The translations under genes and the position numbers were made by a program. Positions 1 through 5,420 of a stretch of DNA of 7,372 nt are shown piece after piece. This DNA comes from Deltaproteobacteria bacterium. GTDB taxonomy: Bacteria; Desulfobacterota; GWC2-55-46. The notes beneath the pieces were generated by a model, which searched no databases, was not told the DNA's origin, and saw only the letters and a program-made list of their open reading frames with translations. Numbering within the stretch: the stretch's first letter is position 1; the number at the start of each line of letters is the position of its first letter. The stretch spans positions 1 to 7,372 of the forward strand of contig JAUSLB010000211.1 of assembly GCA_030646655.1 (NCBI GenBank). The letters run 5' to 3'.

Positions 1-51
1 TCAGGTAAATCTGAGCCCGCTCCCACGCTCCAAAAATTGTCTCTTAAAAAA

Positions 52-876
52 TTACAGCGGCCTTTCCTGTGAGGCCTGATTTTCCTGCTTCTCCCTGATG
101 TTCTTGAGCCTTTCGAGTATCACCTCGGCCCTGTACTTATAATCCGTCGCCGCCTTATTGCCCGGGTCGAGCTCGAGGACCGTGTCCCACTCCTTTATGG
201 CATACTCCATCTCCTCTGCCTGAAAATAATTTATCCCTGCCATAAGGTGCTTCTCGATAGCGTTGTCCCTCTGCCTCTGCGACCTTGCAAGGAGCTCATT
301 CGTGTTCATGTAGGAGGGCACCTCCTTAAGTACCGCGTTGAACTCCTCTATGGCCTTGCCGTAGGCCTTTGAGTCGAAGTAGAGTTTCCCCTTCATGTAG
401 TGGAGGTTGGCGTTGTACTCGGGGTCTTCCTTTTCCTTCGCCTGCTGCTTTCTCTTGTTCTTAAGCCTTTCGTCGATATTGCCGTCCCTCATTGATTCCA
501 TCAGGTCTGCAAGCCTGTTCCGGGCGAGCGTGTTGGACGGGTTATATCTAAGGGAGGCGCCGTATTCGGCTATGGCCTTCTGGTAGATGCCCGCCTTCTC
601 GTAATCCTCGCCCAGATCCATGTGCCTCCTCGCTATCTGAAGCGACACCGTATTTATGTCATAGAGGAGCTTGCGGGCGGACTTATAGTCCCGGTTCTCA
701 GGCCTGACCTCAAGCGCCTTTAGCCGTGCCTCGAAGAGCAGTCCGTTTTCGTAAAGGACGAGCGCCCTCTCGTACTCGCCCCCTTGTATGTACCTCGCGG
801 ACATCTGCACGCAGCCTGTAAAGAGCACGGCGGAGAGTATGAGCGCGGACCTATAATACAACGCCTTCCCTTTCAA
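52..876 (-). CDS. TPR-repeat lipoprotein, probable periplasmic membrane-anchored adaptor
   Basis: The 274-residue product starts with a short basic segment and a hydrophobic stretch ending in a lipobox (LFTGC, Cys22), so it should be exported and lipidated. The rest is helical with TPR-like repeats, clearest near residues 81-114 (GIYQKAIAEYGASLRYNPSN), 157-188 (AYGKAIEEFNAVLKEVPS) and 206-240 (MEYAIKEWDTVLELDPGN). A charged Lys/Arg/Glu segment at 136-152 separates the first from the second. TPRs mediate protein-protein contacts; no catalytic motif is visible. The first codon is TTG (874-876) and overlaps the 3' end of the upstream cyclase gene by 26 bases with only a weak ribosome-binding site. 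A second in-frame TTG at 859-861 follows an AAAGGGAAGG tract and would leave a normal 17-residue lipoprotein signal, so the true start may be there. Sharing a transcript with the cyclase suggests a linked envelope-signalling role (inference). The partner is unknown. Confidence 0.85.
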   Translation of the reverse strand: MKGKALYYRSALILSAVLFTGCVQMSARYIQGGEYERALVLYENGLLFEARLKALEVRPENRDYKSARKLLYDINTVSLQIARRHMDLGEDYEKAGIYQKAIAEYGASLRYNPSNTLARNRLADLMESMRDGNIDERLKNKRKQQAKEKEDPEYNANLHYMKGKLYFDSKAYGKAIEEFNAVLKEVPSYMNTNELLARSQRQRDNAIEKHLMAGINYFQAEEMEYAIKEWDTVLELDPGNKAATDYKYRAEVILERLKNIREKQENQASQERPL

Positions 877-2290
877 GTTCAGTAACGACCCTGTAAACGA
901 TATCCTCTACCTCCTCGTCCCACCCACCTTTAAGCCCGAGGACATTGTAGACGGTGACGGGCTTATCTATCCCCTTTATGCTGACCCCGGGCCTCTCCTC
1001 GGCTATGATATTATCCTTTAAGGATTTATAGACAGCCTCGCTTACGAGTATGTCGCCCGCCTTCGCCAGATCCGTAAGCCTCGAGGCGATGTTCACGGCG
1101 TCGCCCACGGCCGTATACTCCATCCTCACCTGCGAGCCCATGTTCCCCACTATCACCTCGCCGGAATTTATCCCTATGCCCATCTGAAGCGGTATGAGCC
1201 CCTGCATGCGGCGCACCTGATTTATATCCTCTATCGCGAGCTTTACCGCCACCGCGGACTTTATCCCCTGCTCGAGGTGGATGCTGGTCTTGATAGGCGA
1301 GCCGAATACGCTCATTACCGCGTCCCCGATGAACTTATCGATAGTCCCCTCGAAGCGGAAGATTATCTCCGTAACAAGGGTGAAATACCTGTTCAGGATC
1401 TCTACTATGGCCTCCGGCTCCATGCTCCTCGATATGGCCGTAAAGCCCCTTATGTCCGCGAACAGGACCGTGACATCCCGCCTTTCGCCCCCGAGCCTTA
1501 TGCTTTCGGGGTCTTTGAATATCTCGTCGGCCACATGGGAGCTCACGTACCTGTTGAAGACGCCTTTCAAAATCTCCTTCTTTTTAAGCTCGGAGGCCAT
1601 CCTGTTAAAGGAGCTTACGAGGTCCCCGATCTCGTCCTTGCTTATCTCCGGGATCCTGTAGTCGAAGTTCCCGAGGGCTATCTCCTTCGTGCCCTTAAAG
1701 AGCCTGAATATGGGCCTTAGGAGCGTCGAGGAAAGCGGGATGGAAAGCAGAGAGACCACCACTACGGCGATTATGCCTATTACGGTCACCCTCGTGACCG
1801 CTATGCGCACCCTCTCCTGAATGAACTTGTTGGAAAAAGAGATGACGGTGTAGCCGACCGTCGTGCCCTGAAAGACAATGGGCGAGGCGAATGTTATAAC
1901 CCCGTCGGAGTCCCGCACGAGCCACGGGGGCTCGCCGGATGAGGCGGACGCGGCCTGAATGAGCGTCCTTCCGCCGAACTCCGTGCCTGCCTTGCTCGCG
2001 TCGTCGTGGGCCTCTATGAGGAAGTTATCGTTGAGGATGTAGGCCTCGCTTATGCCCGGGTATTTGAGGATATTCTGTATGAGGAGGTTCGTGGCGAGGC
2101 TGTCTTTCTGCATGAAGGGGATCTTGCTGTTGCTTGCGAACTCGTGGGTGATGGTGCCAGCCATCGAGCGCATCTGGGCCTCAAGCGAAGATCTCTGGTG
2201 GGCTATGAGTATGAAACCGATGGAGAAGGTCGTGATGAAAAGAAGCACTGAGAGTATGAGGGCTAATTTTATCTTGATGCCTATTTTCAC
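851..2290 (-). CDS. Membrane-bound class III adenylate cyclase with HAMP domain
   Basis: This 479-residue protein probably makes cAMP from ATP in response to an extracytoplasmic signal. A first membrane helix (about 8-30) and a second (about 166-190) enclose a periplasmic sensor region of some 135 residues that I cannot assign to a named family. A HAMP domain follows (about 190-240, with IPEISKDEIGDLVSSFNRMA), then a signalling linker (FNRYVSSHVADEI) and the cyclase domain (about 268-450). Catalytic landmarks are the metal ligands Asp279 (FADIRGF) and Asp323 (FIGDAVM), the purine-contacting pair Lys319 and Thr393 (EYTAVGDAVN), and Asn400 with Arg404 (NIASRL). The Lys/Thr pair fits class IIIb adenylate rather than guanylate cyclases. 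No catalytic residue is missing. An acidic tail of about 25 residues ends the protein. The start is GTG at 2288-2290, preceded by AAGGGGAAG at a workable spacing; no closer in-frame ATG competes. It is the first gene of a unit with the TPR lipoprotein. Confidence 0.93.
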   Translation of the reverse strand: MKIGIKIKLALILSVLLFITTFSIGFILIAHQRSSLEAQMRSMAGTITHEFASNSKIPFMQKDSLATNLLIQNILKYPGISEAYILNDNFLIEAHDDASKAGTEFGGRTLIQAASASSGEPPWLVRDSDGVITFASPIVFQGTTVGYTVISFSNKFIQERVRIAVTRVTVIGIIAVVVVSLLSIPLSSTLLRPIFRLFKGTKEIALGNFDYRIPEISKDEIGDLVSSFNRMASELKKKEILKGVFNRYVSSHVADEIFKDPESIRLGGERRDVTVLFADIRGFTAISRSMEPEAIVEILNRYFTLVTEIIFRFEGTIDKFIGDAVMSVFGSPIKTSIHLEQGIKSAVAVKLAIEDINQVRRMQGLIPLQMGIGINSGEVIVGNMGSQVRMEYTAVGDAVNIASRLTDLAKAGDILVSEAVYKSLKDNIIAEERPGVSIKGIDKPVTVYNVLGLKGGWDEEVEDIVYRVVTELEREGVVL

Positions 2291-2354
2291 GGCCCGTCTT
2301 CCCCTTTTTTAAGATCACGCAGAGATCCCGGCTACAAAGGATTTAAACCACTAA

Positions 2355-2383
2355 ATTATATTACTAAAAACCGGTATTGTGAA
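2355..2383 (-). promoter_or_regulatory. Sigma-70-type promoter for the cyclase-lipoprotein unit
   Basis: On the minus strand a TTCACA -35 (2378-2383, five of six consensus bases) lies 17 bases from a perfect TATAAT -10 (2355-2360). Transcription would begin near 2348, leaving a leader of about 57 bases before the GTG start of the cyclase gene. The -35 and spacer lie inside the nested inverted repeat at 2366-2427, so a protein or RNA structure using that repeat could affect initiation (inference). Confidence 0.6.
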
Positions 2384-2427
2384 GCAGGTTGCAAGGTTTA
2401 ATCCTGCAACTTATGCTGCCGGGTTTT
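2366..2427. terminator. Nested inverted repeat resembling a bidirectional terminator
   Basis: An inner stem pairs GTTGCAAGG (2388-2396) with CCTGCAAC (2403-2410), with one bulged A. AGCA (2383-2386) pairs with TGCT (2414-2417), and the outer ends are AAAAACCGG (2366-2374) and CCGGGTTTT (2419-2427). Read on the minus strand the structure ends in CCGG followed by five T, as expected of an intrinsic terminator for transcription arriving from rnpB; on the plus strand it ends in four T. The outer stem is interrupted, so termination strength is uncertain. It also overlaps the cyclase promoter, so an operator role is an alternative. Confidence 0.4.
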
Positions 2428-2673
2428 CTTCAATAAAAATGAGGGACTTAAAAACATACGTGCTAAGTTATAAGACTGGAAAATTAAATCTCGGAGAGGA
2501 CAAGGATTAAAAAAAATTAAAGGTGAAAATAGCGGCTGAATAAAGGCGATTCCGGCCTGTAAAGGGCTTGGGCGCGCGGGCTTCCGTATGAGCTTTGCGC
2601 GTGGAGTCTCTCTTTTTTCCCCGGTATTTATTCCGGGGCTCTTTACGGCAAGCTTCACCTTCTTTTAAAAAAA

Positions 2674-3050
2674 TGCCGGAGGGCGCCGTAAGCCGGATCC
2701 TGTCTCCCTTTTAAAAGGGATGGCGGCCATTCGTCTTGGCGCGCCGTTGCCGGCGCGCTCGAGCAGCCAACCCGTTCCGCCTTTCCGTAAGGAAAAAGGA
2801 CGGGCAGTCCTTCAAGCGGAACCTATTCGGCCTTGCACCGGGAGGGGGTTACCAAGCCCTGCCGGTCGCCCGGCAGGCTGGTGGGCTATTACCCCGCCTT
2901 TTCACCCTTACCCTGAATTTTACTTCAGGGCGGTATCTTTTCTGTGGCCCTTTCCCTGGGGTCGCCCCCGGTCGCCGTTAGCGACCTCCCTGCCCTTTGG
3001 TGTCCGGACTTTCCTCTGCCTTTAGGCAGCGGCCGCCCGGCGTCCTCCGG
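2674..3050 (-). ncRNA. rnpB: RNase P RNA, bacterial type A
   Basis: This is the catalytic RNA of RNase P, which cuts 5' leaders from precursor tRNAs. Conserved blocks are present in order on the minus strand: GAGGAAAGTCCGGACA near the 5' end (3001-3017, 5' strand of P4), the GGTAATAGCCCACC block followed by a GC-rich P12 hairpin, GCAAGGCCGAATAGG, the substrate-CCA-binding GGTTGGCTGCTCGAGC loop region (L15), and GACAGGATCCGGCTTA (about 2689-2704, 3' strand of P4). The ends pair as helix P1: CCGGAGG at 3044-3050 with CCTCCGG at 2676-2682, continuing inward after one mismatch. A run of seven T on the minus strand (2667-2673) follows the 3' end. The length of about 375 bases suits type A. The RNA begins about 11 bases after the RNase HI stop codon; I find no convincing separate promoter in that short gap, so it may be co-transcribed or use a promoter within the RNase HI gene. 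Confidence 0.95.
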
Positions 3051-3061
3051 TTTTTAAATTT

Positions 3062-3661
3062 TCAAGAGTCCTTATGCCCGTCTATAGCCTCGTTCGCAAG
3101 CGAATCGGCCGTTGAGTTATCGTCCCTATAGACGTGCGAAATTTTAAATTCTTTAAAGCTGTTTAACAGCTCGACGGCTTTCTCATAAAACGGCCTTAGC
3201 TCCGGGCTTTTGACCCTGTACTCGCCTTTAAGCTGCTTTACGAGAAGCTCGGAATCTGACAATACCTTTATCGAATCTATCCCGAGCGAGTGCGCCTCTT
3301 TTAGCCCCATTACAAGGGCCTGATACTCAGCCCCGTTATTGGTCGTAATACCCAAGTATTTCTTGAGCCTCTTTACTACCCTGTCCCCGGGGTCCCTTAT
3401 GACCGCGCCTGCGCCGGCCCTTCCGGGGTTGCCCCTCGATGCGCCGTCAACATTAAGGGTAAACGCCCCTTTCACGGCGGCTTTCCTGATATCCTCAAAA
3501 AGGTCTTTATGGGCGGCGCCTTTACTGACTAAACTTTTTAATATCGCCCTTGCGTCCTCTTCGGTTATGCCCAGCTTATCTATTGTCTTTGGGATGTCGA
3601 GTGTTTTAGAGAGTTCTTCCAGAAACCTGTCAACAAGAAGAGAGCGCCGGGCCGAGGGCAT
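3062..3661 (-). CDS. Ribonuclease HI family protein with N-terminal helical extension
   Basis: It is predicted to cleave the RNA strand of RNA-DNA hybrids in the cytoplasm. The RNase H fold spans about residues 65-195 of 199. The acidic metal-binding set is complete: Asp72 (NVDGASRGNPG), Glu112 (TTNNGAEYQALV), Asp136 (VLSDSELLVKQL) and Asp186 (DNSTADSLANEA), with His176 (SHVYRDDN) in the place of the catalytic histidine. About 62 residues precede the domain and include a possible helix-turn-helix-like segment (DKLGITEEDARAILKSLV) that is not part of classical RnhA, so this belongs to the broader 'RNase HI family' rather than being a plain rnhA orthologue. ATG at 3659-3661 lies 4 bases after the stop of the zinc-ribbon gene with only a distant AGAGG, which points to translational coupling. 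From memory, a zinc-ribbon gene next to an RNase HI-domain gene also occurs in mycobacteria (Rv2229c-Rv2228c), supporting a conserved link. Confidence 0.9.
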   Translation of the reverse strand: MPSARRSLLVDRFLEELSKTLDIPKTIDKLGITEEDARAILKSLVSKGAAHKDLFEDIRKAAVKGAFTLNVDGASRGNPGRAGAGAVIRDPGDRVVKRLKKYLGITTNNGAEYQALVMGLKEAHSLGIDSIKVLSDSELLVKQLKGEYRVKSPELRPFYEKAVELLNSFKEFKISHVYRDDNSTADSLANEAIDGHKDS

Positions 3662-3665
3662 GGGC

Positions 3666-4394
3666 TTAGACGGCCTCTAAGTGGTCCTGATCCTCAGCGT
3701 AAAGGATGCGGTGGCAGTGAGGGCATGAGATAAGCTCCTCCGTCCCCCTTTTTAGCTGGATATATACCTGAGGGGGTATGTGTATGAAGCAGCCCTGGCA
3801 TGTCTCGCTCTTTACGGCTACAAGCCCTACCCCGCCCCTCTTGGCCTTTACCGTCTCGTATCTTTTCAATACCTCGGGCCTTATCTCTTTCTTGACCGAG
3901 TCCCTTGAGGCAAGCTTCTTCTCTATCTCCTCTTTCCAGCCCGCCTTTTTTTCCTCAAGCTCTTCGGTGAGCCTCTTTAGCTCGGATTCTTTTTCGTTAA
4001 GCTTCGATCCCTTTGCCTCAAGGGCGGATTTTTTCTCTTCGAGCTTTGAGCTTAGCGAGTTTTTCTCCTGCTCACTCTGCTTTTTCGCCTTGTTGGCGGC
4101 GTTTATCCCTTTTGTAAGGGCGTTCAGCTCCCTTTCGTTCTTTATCTCGTTGAGCCTCTTCTCATCCTTTGCGACCTTCTCCGAGCTCTCCCTTATCTTC
4201 TCATCAAGGGCCTTTATCTGGCCCTTCAATTCCTCGGCATCCAAGCCGGCCGCTGAGACGGCCTCTTTCTCGGCGCCTATCTCGGCGGTTACGGAGCCGA
4301 TATCTTTTATATACCTCTTCTCTTCCTCTTCGATCGCCTTTACATCAAGGTCTATCCTCTGTATCTGCTCTAGAACCTTAATAGACTTGCGCAA
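3666..4394 (-). CDS. Coiled-coil protein with C-terminal C4 zinc ribbon (DUF164/zf-RING_7 family)
   Basis: The 242-residue product is cytoplasmic, with no signal or membrane segment. Residues about 1-180 form a long charged coiled coil rich in Lys/Glu, including the IKNERELNAL segment typical of this family. The C-terminus is a zinc ribbon with two CxxC knuckles, Cys199/Cys202 (ETCQGC) and Cys224/Cys227 (SCPHC), separated by the conserved HIPPQVYIQLKRG stretch. The molecular function of the family is not established; a nucleic-acid-binding role is often proposed, and the neighbouring RNase HI, rnpB and tRNA genes are compatible with it (inference). The start is TTG at 4392-4394, chosen because a full GGAGG (4400-4404) sits 5 bases upstream and no ATG is nearby. 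The length is typical of the family and all metal ligands are present. Confidence 0.9.
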   Translation of the reverse strand: MRKSIKVLEQIQRIDLDVKAIEEEEKRYIKDIGSVTAEIGAEKEAVSAAGLDAEELKGQIKALDEKIRESSEKVAKDEKRLNEIKNERELNALTKGINAANKAKKQSEQEKNSLSSKLEEKKSALEAKGSKLNEKESELKRLTEELEEKKAGWKEEIEKKLASRDSVKKEIRPEVLKRYETVKAKRGGVGLVAVKSETCQGCFIHIPPQVYIQLKRGTEELISCPHCHRILYAEDQDHLEAV

Positions 4395-4433
4395 AAAAAC
4401 CTCCGTGCTACTCCGGGCTTAAAGCCCCTTAAA

Positions 4434-4509
4434 TGGTGGGCCCACCTGGACTCGAACCAGGGACCGACCGGTTATGAGCCGGTGGCTCTTCCAACTGAGC
4501 TATGGGCCC
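4434..4509 (-). tRNA. tRNA-Ile2 (CAU anticodon, expected to be lysidine-modified)
   Basis: Read on the minus strand this is a full cloverleaf: acceptor GGGCCCA with TGGGCCC, D arm GCTC/GAGC, anticodon stem ACCGG/CCGGT around loop CTCATAA, and T arm CCTGG/CCAGG with TTCGAGT. Discriminator A is followed by an encoded CCA (4434-4436), giving 76 bases. The CAU anticodon allows elongator Met, initiator Met or Ile2. Initiator is unlikely because the anticodon stem lacks three G-C pairs in the GGG/CCC arrangement. The C4-G69 and C5-G68 acceptor pairs match the features TilS uses to select Ile2 over Met, so I favour tRNA-Ile2, which reads AUA after lysidine modification. AUA codons are frequent in the genes of this window, which agrees. 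It lies 39 bases before the zinc-ribbon gene, with a small GGGCTT/AAGCCC hairpin (4415-4427) and no T-run between, so read-through into that gene is likely. Confidence 0.92.
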
Positions 4510-4602
4510 TGCTAAAGCGAAACAGCTAAAAAAACCGGTTTTAGGCCGGCCCATTCAGCCAGTGGCATTGATAGAGATTACCGAACTCCTGTCATTTTAT
4601 CC

Positions 4603-4632
4603 ATTTTATGAAATCAAGGCATGCTTTGTCAA
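4603..4632 (-). promoter_or_regulatory. Sigma-70-type promoter upstream of tRNA-Ile2
   Basis: The minus strand carries a perfect TTGACA (4627-4632) and, 18 bases on, TAAAAT (4603-4608, five of six consensus bases). The start point would fall near 4596, giving a tRNA leader of about 85 bases. Within that leader a short CCGG-(7)-CCGG stem is followed by seven T (about 4528-4549), resembling a weak attenuator. The promoter could drive the whole tRNA, zinc-ribbon, RNase HI and rnpB block. Confidence 0.6.
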
Positions 4633-4840
4633 GCCGTTTTAAGTTTTTCTAAAGGAAAAAGGCTCCAAGTCCAAAGCTTCTTGACAAAAGCCTCATAGGG
4701 GATAGAGCGTTTAATTGAGGGATATTGCCAAAAATTTTCTTTATTCCCGCTCAGAACCTGAACCTCGGCTTACCGTCAGATTATACCTTAAAACCCGCAT
4801 AGGCTGGAGCCCGAAGCAGGATTTTAATAACAATGAACCT

Positions 4841-4860
4841 CCCCGCAGCAAGCTGCGAGG
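4841..4860. repeat. REP-like palindrome, copy 1 (CGCAGC-AA-GCTGCG core)
   Basis: CCCCGCAGCA pairs with AGCTGCGAGG with one mismatch; the core CGCAGC/GCTGCG is perfect. The flanks AATGAACCTC and TATCGAA recur in this class of extragenic palindromes as I remember them. Copy 2 lies 26 bases to the right with the same AGCAAGCT centre. Such elements are usually dispersed in many copies; only genome-wide counting would confirm that. Confidence 0.6.
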
Positions 4861-4876
4861 TATCGAAGTCCACTAT

Positions 4877-4889
4877 GTTGAAAAAGTCT
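4877..4889 (+). repeat. GTTGAAAAAGTCT word, left copy
   Basis: The same 13 bases recur in the same orientation at 5467-5479, and 12 of them appear inverted at 5487-5498. The left and right copies bracket the PilZ gene. A related AAAAAGTC occurs at 5415-5422 and GTTTTTCAAC at 5359-5368. The motif resembles the GCTGTTGAAAAA ends seen in some insertion sequences (from memory, IS1182-like), but no transposase is present. Confidence 0.55.
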
Positions 4890-4906
4890 CGAAGCAAGCT
4901 TCGGGG
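4887..4906. repeat. REP-like palindrome, copy 2 (CGAAGC-AA-GCTTCG core)
   Basis: TCTCGAAGCA pairs with AGCTTCGGGG: CGAAGC/GCTTCG is perfect and the outer bases pair through two T-G wobbles and a C-G pair. It shares the AGCAAGCT centre with copy 1 but has compensatory changes on both arms (C/G there, A/T here), so the stem, not just the sequence, appears to have been kept. It directly abuts the GTTGAAAAAGTCT word at 4877-4889. Confidence 0.6.
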
Positions 4907-4950
4907 AATTGAACCCTCAGTGAGGGATTAAATTAAATTACGGGCTGAAT

Positions 4951-5415
4951 ATGGCAGGCGGCCTCCAAAAAAAGATGCTGATCGCAGACGACGATGAGCC
5001 GTTAAGGCGCTTCTATCAGGGCGTCCTTACTGAGACGGTCCATGCCGCATCATACAGGTTCAGGGGAAGGGAGGCGAACAGGAGGTTTGAGCGGAGGTTC
5101 TGCTGGAACGAAGACTGCCTTATCAAGGGGGGTTCGTTAAACCCGAGGCCTTTCGCCTCAACAGCCGATATCTCAAGGAAAGGGATAAGGATAAGGTATC
5201 TCGGCACCCCCATTAGCCCCGGCTTGACCGTCCTCATAACCGTCAAATGCCTTGATGTCAAAAGCTACGCGAGGATCATCTGGTCAAAGGCGGTAAACGG
5301 CTCCGAATCATTCTCCGGGCTCAGGCTCTCGGACCCGATACCGTCTTACTATCAGGCTGTTTTTCAACAGCCTGATAAAGCAATCCACGGATGGATTGCC
5401 AAATTGCGAGACTAA
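4951..5415 (+). CDS. PilZ-domain protein with a truncated N-terminal receiver remnant, possibly decaying
   Basis: The 154-residue frame starts like a response regulator (KKMLIADDDEPLRRFYQGVL, residues 7-26, with the acidic Asp triplet of a receiver). It then jumps, without the phospho-acceptor Asp or the Thr/Lys positions, into a PilZ-like c-di-GMP-binding domain (about 40-128). PilZ hallmarks are R44xxxR48 (RRFER) and D73xSxxG78 (DISRKG), followed by beta strands ending in FSGLRL. About 90 receiver residues are missing, so phospho-signalling is impossible; c-di-GMP binding could survive. The last 20 or so residues (from QAVFQQPDK on) are encoded by perfect hairpins rather than by ordinary coding sequence, so the native C-terminus was probably lost to a repeat insertion. 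ATG at 4951 has no good ribosome-binding site; ATG at 4975 is an alternative. It converges on the sigma-54 regulator gene. I regard it as a gene remnant or a recent deletion derivative that may still be translated. Confidence 0.6.
   Translation: MAGGLQKKMLIADDDEPLRRFYQGVLTETVHAASYRFRGREANRRFERRFCWNEDCLIKGGSLNPRPFASTADISRKGIRIRYLGTPISPGLTVLITVKCLDVKSYARIIWSKAVNGSESFSGLRLSDPIPSYYQAVFQQPDKAIHGWIAKLRD
5350..5377. repeat. Perfect 12-bp inverted repeat at the 3' end of the PilZ frame
   Basis: TATCAGGCTGTT (5350-5361) and AACAGCCTGATA (5366-5377) pair perfectly around a TTTC loop. The hairpin lies inside the open frame of the PilZ gene and is not followed by a T-run on either strand, so it is not a standard terminator. 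It contains the GTTTTTCAAC core related to the other repeats of this island. Confidence 0.75.
5380..5399. repeat. Perfect 8-bp hairpin
   Basis: GCAATCCA (5380-5387) and TGGATTGC (5392-5399) pair around a CGGA loop, only 2 bases after the preceding hairpin. Both lie within the last codons of the PilZ frame, which supports the view that this stretch is inserted structured DNA rather than original coding sequence. Confidence 0.7.
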
Positions 5416-5420
5416 AAAAG

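Larger units (their letters stand above)
2291..2673. other. Intergenic region between cyclase gene and rnpB, no convincing gene
   Basis: Apart from the cyclase promoter and the nested repeat, I see no gene here. An open frame at 2398-2658 on the minus strand encodes a low-complexity, Pro/Arg/Lys-rich peptide with no recognisable domain and no supporting context. A perfect 6-bp hairpin, CCCCGG-(8)-CCGGGG, lies at 2619-2638, about 36 bases beyond the 3' end of rnpB; it is followed by A-rich rather than T-rich sequence on the minus strand, so it is not a standard terminator for rnpB, though it could protect or help process the RNA 3' end. The part around 2340-2530 is notably AT-rich compared with the flanking genes. 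Confidence 0.6.
4510..4950. other. Repeat-bearing intergenic region between tRNA-Ile2 and the PilZ gene
   Basis: I find no genuine gene here. The right half carries two REP-like palindromes (4841-4860 and 4887-4906), a CCCTCA-G-TGAGGG palindrome (4914-4926) and one copy of the word GTTGAAAAAGTCT. A plus-strand frame at 4715-4912 translates through these repeats (NEPPRSKLRGIE), a peptide I regard as an artefact of this type of palindrome. A TTGACA at 4681-4686 on the plus strand lacks a good -10 at normal spacing. The region is more AT-rich and less ordered than the flanking genes and looks like accumulated repeat insertions. Confidence 0.6.

Noticed and set aside
1..51. Possible start of a further minus-strand gene downstream of the TPR lipoprotein
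   Set aside because: A GTG near position 32 opens a frame to the window edge, but about 10 codons with no properly spaced ribosome-binding site are too few to support a gene.
1277..1720. Plus-strand frames opposite the cyclase gene
   Set aside because: Antisense to the HAMP and catalytic domains, which are intact and highly conserved.
2398..2658. Minus-strand frame of 86 codons beyond rnpB
   Set aside because: No domain, odd composition rich in Pro/Arg/Lys, overlaps hairpins and the nested repeat; no supporting neighbour or convincing ribosome-binding site.
2720..3025. Plus-strand open frames of 81-101 codons
   Set aside because: They lie wholly within the RNase P RNA gene on the opposite strand; the structured RNA explains the sequence and the peptides show no domain.
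3778..4422. Long plus-strand frame rich in Ser/Phe
   Set aside because: Antisense shadow of the Lys/Glu-rich coiled coil of the zinc-ribbon gene, which has a clear family match.
4434..4509. Assignment as elongator tRNA-Met
   Set aside because: The anticodon is the same, but the C4-G69 and C5-G68 acceptor pairs and overall similarity to Ile2 sequences favour tRNA-Ile2; not fully excluded without a TilS-aware classifier.
4715..4912. Plus-strand frame of 65 codons
   Set aside because: It reads through the REP-like palindromes (PPRSKLRGI), a well-known kind of spurious translation, and has no convincing ribosome-binding site.
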